Below, piece after piece: positions 5,524 to 11,237 of a stretch of 11,237 nucleotides of DNA. Origin of the DNA: Actinomycetota bacterium (GTDB taxonomy: Bacteria; Actinomycetota; Actinomycetes; Nanopelagicales; Nanopelagicaceae); assembly GCA_947457445.1 (NCBI GenBank), contig CANGVO010000020.1:1-11237 (forward strand), read 5' to 3'. Positions within the stretch are counted from its first letter, which is position 1, and every line of letters starts with the position of its first letter. The notes under the pieces are model-generated. The model saw nothing but the letters and a program-made list of their open reading frames with translations, had not been told where the DNA came from and did no database searches. Made by a program: the position numbers and the translations under genes.

Positions 5524-6432
5524 ATGGCCGAATTAGCGATCTCAGTAAGTGATTTAAGCAAGAAATATGACTCTGGGCTCGCAGTTTCACATTCAAATTT
5601 CCAAGTACCACTGGGCACGATCTGTGGCTTCGTTGGTCCGAACGGAGCTGGCAAGACAACAACGATTCGAATGCTGCTTGGTCTAATCTCACCAACAGGT
5701 GGCTCAGGAGAAATTCTCGGCCAATCGATTAAGTCGCCGGAAAAATATCTATCACAAGTCGGTGCGATGATCGAAGGCCCCGCCTTTTATCCAGCTTTAT
5801 CGGGCGCGGAAAACTTAAAGGTTCTCGCAACACTCGGTGGCTTTCCACTTGAACGTGTAGATCAATTGCTCGAACAAGTTGGCTTGGCCGAGCGTGGAAA
5901 ATCTAAATATAAGACTTATTCACTTGGCATGAAACAACGATTAGGAATCGCAGCTGCCCTTCTCCCAAACCCAAAATTATTGATTCTGGATGAACCCACA
6001 AATGGTTTAGATCCTGAAGGTATTCAAGAGATTCGCCAACTGCTTCGCAAATTAGCTGATGATGGAACAACAGTCTTCGTATCTTCACATTTACTTTCCG
6101 AGTTAGAAATCATTAGTGAGTATTTAGTGATGTTGCGAAAAGGTGAAGTTGTTTTTGCTGGCGCAATGCAAGACCTATTTGATGCGCAGCAGCCATTTAT
6201 GTTGGTAAAGACCGATAATTCAAATGATCTTCCAAAAGTTATTTCAATTGCCGAATCTGCTGGGCACAGAGCCCATATTCGAGATGGTGTTGCACATATT
6301 GAAGGTCCAGCTGAATGGGCGGGAGTCCTAAATAAATTAGCATTTGATGCCGGAATTCTGTTGACTCAATTATCTCCGCAGCTACCAAACTTAGAAGAGA
6401 CCTTCTTCGAAATGACAGGAGATCAGAAATGA
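5524..6432 (+). CDS. ABC transporter ATP-binding protein (ABC-2 exporter type)
   Basis: This 302-residue ATPase powers the permease encoded next. Walker A is G38-PNGAGKTT (38-46). The Q-loop region is near 78-90. The signature is S133-L-G-M-K-Q-R139, a common variant of LSGGQ in drug- and lipid-export ATPases. Walker B is LLILD (152-156) with catalytic E157 and D-loop NGLD, and the switch histidine is H189. About 100 residues follow the ATPase core, as in exporters of the CcmA/DrrA/BcrA type. The start ATG 5524 has a leaderless -10 six bases upstream. The stop overlaps the permease start by four bases (ATGA), which implies translational coupling. The substrate cannot be read from the sequence; lipids, drugs, peptides or lantibiotic-type compounds are all handled by this group. 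Confidence 0.94.
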   Translation: MAELAISVSDLSKKYDSGLAVSHSNFQVPLGTICGFVGPNGAGKTTTIRMLLGLISPTGGSGEILGQSIKSPEKYLSQVGAMIEGPAFYPALSGAENLKVLATLGGFPLERVDQLLEQVGLAERGKSKYKTYSLGMKQRLGIAAALLPNPKLLILDEPTNGLDPEGIQEIRQLLRKLADDGTTVFVSSHLLSELEIISEYLVMLRKGEVVFAGAMQDLFDAQQPFMLVKTDNSNDLPKVISIAESAGHRAHIRDGVAHIEGPAEWAGVLNKLAFDAGILLTQLSPQLPNLEETFFEMTGDQK

Positions 6433-7232
6433 TCGGCAGCATCAAACGTGTCTTTTTCGCGGAATGGCGCAAATTGCGTCGCCCAACACTTTTACTCGGA
6501 ACACTTGGAGCAGTTGCCTTCTTTAGCGTTCTGGTCTCATCACTACTTTTCTTAATGATCGATTCACCGAATGGCAACGGTGATCGCGGAATTCGTATCA
6601 CCCGAGAAATGCTTGCCTTGCCGAGCGGAGCGACTCAATCCTTTTCTAGCATTGGAAATCTTCTTGGCATAATCGCGCTCTGTGTTTTTGCCGCTCAGAC
6701 AGCCCAAGAGTATTCACTTGGCACGCTACGAAATTTATTGGTTCGCCAACCAGGTCGAATTCGTTTGTTGGTCGGCAAATTAGCCTCGATGAAAATATTC
6801 GCCGTCATTATGACTCTCGTAAGCGCCGTAATCTCGATTGGAGTTTCTTACGCTCTTGCGGGAGGTAAAAATGTAGATACTGCGCTTTGGTTTAACTCTG
6901 ATGGCCGTTTAGAGATAGCAAAAACTTTACTTAATGTGTTCATCTCAATTCTTGGATTTGGAATCATCGGTATGGTCCTTGGAATTCTCTTGCGTTCACC
7001 GATTAGCTCAATTTCTTTGGGAGTCCTCTGGCTTTTAATTGTCGAGAATATTGTCGGTGCGGTTAAATCCAGCACCCTTGAATGGCTTCCCGGTAATCAA
7101 TTAGCAACTATTGCGGTTGGTGGAACCGAAACAATTAGCTACACGCACGCACTTTCACTATCTGGTCTATATGTTGGCATCGCCTTGGTGATAGCAACTA
7201 TCTTGTTTACAAGACGAGATGTAGCCAACTAG
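6429..7232 (+). CDS. ABC-2 type transporter permease
   Basis: This 267-residue membrane subunit partners with the preceding ATPase. I see six hydrophobic segments at about residues 20-43, 74-92, 122-146, 166-188, 193-213 and 243-260. A loop after the second helix (AQEYSLGTLRNLLVRQPGR, about 92-110) matches the coupling region commonly seen in ABC-2 permeases, where an E-x-x-x-GTLR-like motif contacts the ATPase. The N-terminus is basic and amphipathic (KRVFFAEWRKLRRP), as is usual. The start ATG 6429 overlaps the ATPase stop. It lacks the long extracellular domain of FtsX- or MacB-type permeases, so it is not a cell-division FtsX. The next gene lies 72 bases downstream, probably with its own promoter. 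Confidence 0.9.
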   Translation: MIGSIKRVFFAEWRKLRRPTLLLGTLGAVAFFSVLVSSLLFLMIDSPNGNGDRGIRITREMLALPSGATQSFSSIGNLLGIIALCVFAAQTAQEYSLGTLRNLLVRQPGRIRLLVGKLASMKIFAVIMTLVSAVISIGVSYALAGGKNVDTALWFNSDGRLEIAKTLLNVFISILGFGIIGMVLGILLRSPISSISLGVLWLLIVENIVGAVKSSTLEWLPGNQLATIAVGGTETISYTHALSLSGLYVGIALVIATILFTRRDVAN

Positions 7233-7274
7233 CGACACAACCCGCAATCTCCGAAGTTACACAGCCTGCTCATT

Positions 7275-7280
7275 TATTCT
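7275..7280 (+). promoter_or_regulatory. Candidate -10 of the NlpC/P60 gene, with nearby purine-rich RBS
   Basis: TATTCT in the 72-base gap would start transcription near 7287, giving a leader of about 18 bases that contains GGGGGT (7296-7301). That G-run is only four bases from GTG 7305, closer than usual for a Shine-Dalgarno. TAACTT at 7287-7292 is an alternative box. Confidence 0.3.
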
Positions 7281-7304
7281 GAGTGCTAACTTCTTGGGGG
7301 TCTT

Positions 7305-8510
7305 GTGTCTCATCGCATCAAAGCGATTGCGTTAGCCGTAATTTTCGGTCTAACGCTTACGACTGCACCTGCCTTAGCGGCAACTCCAAAGCCAACTCTT
7401 GCTCAAATTGAAGCTGCCAAAAAAGCCGAAGCGGCAAAGAAGAAAATTGCAGATGAAGCCGCCAAGAAATTAGCAGCCGCAAATCAAACTCTTCGCACCT
7501 TAACTGCAAAAGCAAATGCGGCACAGGCCCTTTACACAAAAGCGAAGCAAGAGTTAGCAATCGCAACTACTGCTGCGAATGCCGCGGCTGAATATGCACG
7601 CCAAACGCAACTCGCCGTTGCTGAAGCACATCGTGTAATCGGCAAGATGGCTGCGAATGCTTACATAATGGGTGGTTCACTAACAGATATCGAACCGCTA
7701 TTGAGTGCCAATGGACCACAGGATTTGATTGATCAAATATCAACTTTAGATAAATTAGGCGTTCAAAATACGATGGCGCTTGAAAGATATAAAGCGGCAG
7801 AAGTAATCGCCCGCGCTGCAAAAGTTAAGGCAGACGAAGCAAAGGTTGCACAAGAGACTGCAACTGCAAAAGTTGCAGCGGCAAAAAAAGTTGCAGATGA
7901 TGCCCGTACTTTGCAGCAAAAAGAAGTAAATAAATTGCAAGCGATTCAAGATAAGTTGGCGCGCGAATTGGCCAGCGCCAAGAGGGTTCGAATAACTCTT
8001 GAACAGCAACGCGCACTTGCTTTACTTGAAGAAAGTTTGGCGAACACTGCTGCAAACACTGGCGGACAGAAGAAAGTTTGGCCGGATATTGGATTTAAAG
8101 GTCGATCAACTATTCGTACCACTGAAGCACAACGAGCGGTTGCAGTTGCATTTGCTAAGAAACAAGTCTTGGCACGTAAGCCATATATTTGGGGTTCCGA
8201 AGGACCGAACTCTTTTGATTGTTCTGGCTTGGTATATGCCGCATATAAATCTGCTGGCTTAGGTTGGCCAAATTGGGATCGTCTAAACTCCGCACTTTAT
8301 GCTGGTTATACAAAGCACGTTTCAATAGATGAACTTGTTCCCGGCGATCTCTTGTTCTATTCATACAAGGGAACTATTTCCTCAATTCACCACATCACAA
8401 TTTATGCAGGTAACGGCATGATGTGGGAGGCGAATTCCAAAGGTAAGGGACTGCTTTATTCAAATATTTACAGCATCAAGGGTCTTATGCCATTTGGTGG
8501 TCGGGTCTAG
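7305..8510 (+). CDS. Exported coiled-coil NlpC/P60 peptidoglycan endopeptidase (RipA-like)
   Basis: This 401-residue secreted wall hydrolase is predicted to cut the D-Glu-to-diaminopimelate type bond of stem peptides. A signal peptide covers about 1-25, ending APALA. Residues about 32-245 are Ala/Lys/Glu-rich heptad-like helix (long coiled coil), interrupted near 120-150 by a more structured NAYIMGGSLTDIEPLL segment, as in other actinobacterial Rip-type and FtsEX-controlled hydrolases. The NlpC/P60 domain spans about 275-401: catalytic C306 in FDCSGLVYAA and H363 in HHITIYAGNG. E375 is twelve residues after the His, the same spacing as the C-H-E triad reported for mycobacterial RipA (C383, H432, E444). 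The GTG start is the only plausible one before the signal peptide. The stop codon forms the start of the tilS -10 box. Location between the ABC exporter and tilS suggests, but does not show, a link to the exporter. Confidence 0.93.
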   Translation: MSHRIKAIALAVIFGLTLTTAPALAATPKPTLAQIEAAKKAEAAKKKIADEAAKKLAAANQTLRTLTAKANAAQALYTKAKQELAIATTAANAAAEYARQTQLAVAEAHRVIGKMAANAYIMGGSLTDIEPLLSANGPQDLIDQISTLDKLGVQNTMALERYKAAEVIARAAKVKADEAKVAQETATAKVAAAKKVADDARTLQQKEVNKLQAIQDKLARELASAKRVRITLEQQRALALLEESLANTAANTGGQKKVWPDIGFKGRSTIRTTEAQRAVAVAFAKKQVLARKPYIWGSEGPNSFDCSGLVYAAYKSAGLGWPNWDRLNSALYAGYTKHVSIDELVPGDLLFYSYKGTISSIHHITIYAGNGMMWEANSKGKGLLYSNIYSIKGLMPFGGRV

Positions 8511-8513
8511 AGT
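8508..8513 (+). promoter_or_regulatory. -10 box of tilS, leaderless, overlapping the upstream stop codon
   Basis: TAGAGT is followed by six bases (TACCCC) and ATG 8520. Its first three bases are the TAG stop of the NlpC/P60 gene. The hexamer is identical to the methyltransferase -10 at 188-183. No Shine-Dalgarno precedes tilS. Confidence 0.5.
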
Positions 8514-8519
8514 TACCCC

Positions 8520-9482
8520 ATGTCATCTGCTCTGCTGGAACTTCGCAATGCAGTGCGCCCCTTTTTAGAGAATTTAACTGCCGGAGATTGTGCACTAGTA
8601 GCAGTCTCAGGTGGCGCCGATTCACTTGCATTGGCTTACGCATTGATTAAGGAAGCGCCAGAATTAGCGATTTCTTTAATTGCAGTAACTGTTGATCATC
8701 AATTACAAAGCGGATCCGCAGATCAAGCAGTCAAAGTACAGAATGAATTAAAAGCCATGGGATATCAGGAAGTAATCATTGAAAAAGTTAAGGTTAAAGA
8801 ACAATCTGGACTAGAAGCAGATGCGCGCACTGCAAGGTATGCTGCACTTGATGCGATCGCACATGCATACGGCGCAACCCAAATTTTCTTAGGTCATACT
8901 CGAGATGATCAAGCCGAAACAGTTTTATTGGGTCTGGCGCGCGGTTCTGGAACTAGATCACTTTCTGGCATGGCGGTGGTCAACGGAAAATATGCAAGAC
9001 CATTTTTGCAATTGACACGCGAGCAAACTGTTCTGGCTTGTAAAGAGGCAAAGTTAAATCCTTGGAGCGATCCGCATAACGAAAATGAGAATTTCTCAAG
9101 AGTTCGCGTAAGAAATAAAGTGTTACCAGTTATGGAATCCGAAATCGGACCGGGTATTGCGGCAGCGTTATCTCGCAGCGCTGCAATTTTGCGCGACGAT
9201 GCCGACGCGCTTGATGAAATGGCACAGGCAGTTATTTCACGAGTTGACCTGAAAGATCTCGATTGTGCAGCACTTGCTGAACTCCCTCGGGCGATCCGTT
9301 CTCGCGTCTTGCGGGCGGCAATCTATGCCGCAGGCGCCCCAGGCGGCTCGTTGAGCGCAGATCACCTCGCATCCGTGGAGGCAATGGTCACTTCTTGGCG
9401 TGGCCAAGGTGAGGCGAGCCTGCCGGGTGGTGTGAAGGTGGCCCGAATTTCGGGCAGACTTTCGCTCTTAGCCCGTCCCTAA
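8520..9482 (+). CDS. tilS: tRNA(Ile)-lysidine synthetase
   Basis: This 320-residue PP-loop ATPase converts the wobble cytidine of the CAU-anticodon tRNA-Ile to lysidine, making it read AUA. The PP-loop is S30-G-G-A-D-S35. Further family motifs are TVDHQL (54-59), LGHTRDDQAET (121-131) and the basic FSRVRVRNKVLP (189-200) used in tRNA handling. At 320 residues it has the N-terminal domain plus a short helical region and lacks the larger C-terminal domains of the E. coli enzyme, as in other actinobacteria. It starts nine bases after the NlpC/P60 stop with its own leaderless -10. hpt follows after 37 bases, in the conserved actinobacterial tilS-hpt-ftsH order. The last 180 or so bases are markedly GC-rich (117 of 180 from 9301 to 9480). 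Confidence 0.95.
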   Translation: MSSALLELRNAVRPFLENLTAGDCALVAVSGGADSLALAYALIKEAPELAISLIAVTVDHQLQSGSADQAVKVQNELKAMGYQEVIIEKVKVKEQSGLEADARTARYAALDAIAHAYGATQIFLGHTRDDQAETVLLGLARGSGTRSLSGMAVVNGKYARPFLQLTREQTVLACKEAKLNPWSDPHNENENFSRVRVRNKVLPVMESEIGPGIAAALSRSAAILRDDADALDEMAQAVISRVDLKDLDCAALAELPRAIRSRVLRAAIYAAGAPGGSLSADHLASVEAMVTSWRGQGEASLPGGVKVARISGRLSLLARP

Positions 9483-9497
9483 ATCTCCCTCGAGATT
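9482..9497 (+). other. Short hairpin after tilS (AATCTC-CCTC-GAGATT)
   Basis: An exact 6-base stem with a 4-base loop begins at the last base of the tilS stop codon and ends ten bases before the hpt Shine-Dalgarno. It lacks a T-run, so it is a poor terminator; it could stabilise the tilS 3' end or mildly attenuate read-through into hpt. Confidence 0.3.
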
Positions 9498-9506
9498 CGA
9501 ATTTAT

Positions 9507-9512
9507 AAGGAG
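9507..9512 (+). promoter_or_regulatory. Strong Shine-Dalgarno sequence deciding the hpt GTG start
   Basis: AAGGAG ends seven bases before GTG 9520. This is the best ribosome binding site in the window and contrasts with the leaderless neighbours, which suggests hpt is translated from a longer (perhaps polycistronic) transcript. Confidence 0.7.
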
Positions 9513-9519
9513 TACCTAA

Positions 9520-10071
9520 GTGGATCTAGCTGCTGTCGGCACAGATGTAGAACGCGTAATTGTCACTGAAGAACAATTGCAATCTAAAGTTGCAGAATTA
9601 GCAGCACGCGTTGACGCAGATTACAAAGATCGCGATCTCCTTTTAGTTGGAGTTCTTAAAGGCGCAATCATGGCGATGGCGGATCTAACTCGTGCCATGC
9701 AACGCCACATAGATATGGACTGGATGGCAGTTTCATCTTATGGTTCCGGAACCAAATCCAGCGGAGTTGTTCGCATCCTTAAAGATTTAGACCGCGACAT
9801 AACTGGCCGAAACATTTTGATTGTTGAAGATATTGTTGATTCAGGGCTCACGCTGTCTTGGCTTCGCGCAAACTTGATGTCACGTGGTGCCGAATCAGTC
9901 GAGATTTTGGCTATCTTGCGCAAACCAGAAGCGGCCAAAGTAGAAGTTCATTGCAAGTATGTTGGTTTTGATATCCCAACAGATTTCGTTGTTGGTTACG
10001 GTTTAGATTTTAATGAAAAGTACCGCAATCTTTCCTTCGTCGGCGTGCTCGCTAAGCACATGTATTCGTAA
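9520..10071 (+). CDS. hpt: Hypoxanthine(-guanine) phosphoribosyltransferase
   Basis: This 183-residue purine-salvage enzyme joins hypoxanthine or guanine to PRPP to give IMP or GMP. The type I PRTase PRPP loop is V102-EDIVDSGLT111. The PPi-binding L46-K-G48, the flexible catalytic loop [11 protein letters not shown] (72-82) and the C-terminal base-binding segment ([16 protein letters not shown], about 155-170) are all in place. Length is normal for bacterial Hpt. The GTG start is set by AAGGAG seven bases upstream. It lies between tilS and ftsH in the order usual for actinobacteria. ftsH starts 17 bases after its stop, so the two are likely co-transcribed. Confidence 0.97.
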   Translation: MDLAAVGTDVERVIVTEEQLQSKVAELAARVDADYKDRDLLLVGVLKGAIMAMADLTRAMQRHIDMDWMAVSSYGSGTKSSGVVRILKDLDRDITGRNILIVEDIVDSGLTLSWLRANLMSRGAESVEILAILRKPEAAKVEVHCKYVGFDIPTDFVVGYGLDFNEKYRNLSFVGVLAKHMYS

Positions 10072-10088
10072 GGGGCACTTCGAATAAT

Positions 10089-11237
10089 ATGGACAAGAAA
10101 AACTTTCTTAAAAAGAAGTCGCCTGTAAAAAACTCAGGAGAAAAGAAAAGCGCTAAAAAAGCTCCTACAACGCGCGCTGGAAGAATTATGCGCGGACCTC
10201 TCTTCTGGATCGTCGTAGCCATTCTTGGTGTAACCATTTTTGGGCAAATCACCAGCGCTGGAAATCGCTATACCGAAATCGATACATCTCAGGCACTTGA
10301 TGCAATTTCACAATCTAAAGTGGAGTCAGCACTTTTAATAGATAAATCTCAGAAATTGCAGTTGATTCTAAAGCCAGGCACTCTCATAAACGGTTCTAGC
10401 AAAGTGGAATCTTCTTATGTAGTCCGTCAGGAACCAACAATTGTTGATGCTCTAACTGGTAATCCACCAGCAAAGGGTTGGAACGTTGATGTTCCCAAAC
10501 AATCGCTATTGGTATCTTTCTTATTCTCAATCGCACCAATTTTGCTAATTGGATTCCTATTCTTCTTCTTAATGAGCAACGCCCAAGGCGGAAACAAGGT
10601 ATTTTCCTTTGGGAAATCACGTGCAAAACTGCAGGACAATGATGTTCCGCAGAATACTTTTGCCGATGTCGCTGGCTCCGATGAAGCAATTGCCGAACTT
10701 GAAGAGATCAAGGATTTCTTAGCGAATCCACCTAAGTACGCGCTTCTAGGAGCAAAGATTCCAAAAGGTGTACTTCTCTACGGGCCTCCCGGAACAGGTA
10801 AGACTTTGCTCGCTCGCGCAGTTGCTGGCGAAGCGAAAGTTCCTTTCTATTCCATTTCAGGATCTGACTTTGTTGAAATGTTTGTTGGCGTTGGAGCAGC
10901 TCGTGTACGAGATCTCTTTGCACAGGCAAAGGCAAACGCACCAGCAATTGTTTTCGTTGATGAAATTGATGCAGTCGGTCGGCAACGTGGTGCAGGCATG
11001 GGTGGCGGTCACGACGAACGCGAACAAACCCTTAACCAACTTCTCGTTGAGATGGATGGATTTGAATCTGGTGGACAAGTTATCTTGATCGCCGCAACTA
11101 ACCGCCCAGATGTTTTAGATCCAGCGTTGCTGCGCCCGGGACGCTTTGATCGTCAGATCGCAGTTGATCGCCCTGATTTAAAGGGGCGTGAAGAAATTCT
11201 GAAAGTTCACGCAAAAACTAAACCCCTTGCAGATGAA
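10089..11237 (+). CDS. ftsH: ATP-dependent zinc metalloprotease FtsH, N-terminal part (cut by window edge)
   Basis: 383 codons of the membrane-anchored AAA+ protease that degrades damaged or regulatory membrane and cytosolic proteins; the frame is open to the window edge. There is a Lys/Arg-rich cytoplasmic N-terminal extension (1-36, 13 basic residues), TM1 at about 37-54, an extracytoplasmic domain at about 55-138 and TM2 at about 139-160. The AAA+ module follows: Walker A G232-PPGTGKT239, the pore loop region [10 protein letters not shown], Walker B IVFVDE with D291-E292, and the second region of homology ending in arginine fingers R349 and R352 (LLRPGRFDR). The HExxH zinc protease domain lies beyond the window. 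ATG 10089 is the first start after hpt; AGGGG at 10071-10075 is 13 bases away, rather far for a Shine-Dalgarno. Identity is certain from the AAA+ core. Confidence 0.97.
   Translation, partial: MDKKNFLKKKSPVKNSGEKKSAKKAPTTRAGRIMRGPLFWIVVAILGVTIFGQITSAGNRYTEIDTSQALDAISQSKVESALLIDKSQKLQLILKPGTLINGSSKVESSYVVRQEPTIVDALTGNPPAKGWNVDVPKQSLLVSFLFSIAPILLIGFLFFFLMSNAQGGNKVFSFGKSRAKLQDNDVPQNTFADVAGSDEAIAELEEIKDFLANPPKYALLGAKIPKGVLLYGPPGTGKTLLARAVAGEAKVPFYSISGSDFVEMFVGVGAARVRDLFAQAKANAPAIVFVDEIDAVGRQRGAGMGGGHDEREQTLNQLLVEMDGFESGGQVILIAATNRPDVLDPALLRPGRFDRQIAVDRPDLKGREEILKVHAKTKPLADE

Noticed and set aside
6429..7232. FtsX-type cell-division permease partnering the NlpC/P60 hydrolase
   Set aside because: The protein has six helices and the ABC-2 coupling-loop pattern, with no large extracellular domain; it does not resemble FtsX.
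7233..7304. Cyclic-di-AMP (ydaO-type) riboswitch, often found upstream of actinobacterial wall-hydrolase genes
   Set aside because: Only 72 bases are available between the permease stop and the GTG, too short for that aptamer, and no matching conserved motifs are seen.
7357..8055. Several open frames on the minus strand within the NlpC/P60 gene
   Set aside because: They are by-products of the Ala/Lys/Glu-rich coiled-coil coding sequence, rich in Leu/Cys/Gln without any domain sense or start signals.
9482..9504. Hairpin after tilS as a rho-independent terminator
   Set aside because: The stem is only six bases, AT-containing, and not followed by a T-run; listed only as a weak structure.

Overview
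The window looks like a piece of a small, streamlined, fairly low-GC actinobacterial chromosome. Evidence for this is the tilS-hpt-ftsH gene order, a RipA-like NlpC/P60 hydrolase, an actinobacterial SpoU-type methyltransferase N-terminus, GTG starts, and a repeated TANNNT-(6-7 nt)-start-codon arrangement typical of leaderless actinobacterial genes. Spacing is tight throughout: no gap exceeds about 100 bases, two convergent gene pairs overlap at their 3' ends, and I see no strong intrinsic terminator. A freshwater acI-type (Nanopelagicales-like) actinobacterium would fit, but that placement is inference. I see no tRNA, rRNA, CRISPR array, insertion sequence or phage gene.

Layout. Left edge: the N-terminus of a SpoU/TrmH-family RNA methyltransferase (minus strand, cut by the window) diverges from a four-helix membrane protein. 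That protein is followed 11 bases later by a short PBP4-type D,D-carboxypeptidase (dacB). Two minus-strand genes run towards dacB: a single-pass membrane protein with a very acidic C-terminal tail, then an exported seven-bladed YVTN-type beta-propeller. Haem O synthase (ctaB) diverges from this pair and meets O-succinylhomoserine sulfhydrylase (metZ) tail to tail. metZ diverges, across only 37 bases, from an ABC exporter (ATPase plus ABC-2 permease, 4-base overlap). Next come an exported coiled-coil NlpC/P60 peptidoglycan hydrolase, tRNA-Ile lysidine synthetase (tilS), hypoxanthine phosphoribosyltransferase (hpt), and the N-terminal two thirds of the membrane protease FtsH, cut by the right edge.

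Functions. Cell-wall remodelling (dacB, NlpC/P60), envelope proteins of unknown role (acidic-tail protein, propeller, small membrane protein), respiration (ctaB), methionine synthesis (metZ), export (ABC pair) and the conserved translation/purine-salvage/proteolysis block (tilS-hpt-ftsH). Most genes are ordinary housekeeping. The least explained parts are the acidic-tail/propeller pair, the interlocked leaderless promoters between metZ and the ABC exporter, the compact PBP4, and a sharp GC-rich patch at the 3' end of tilS.
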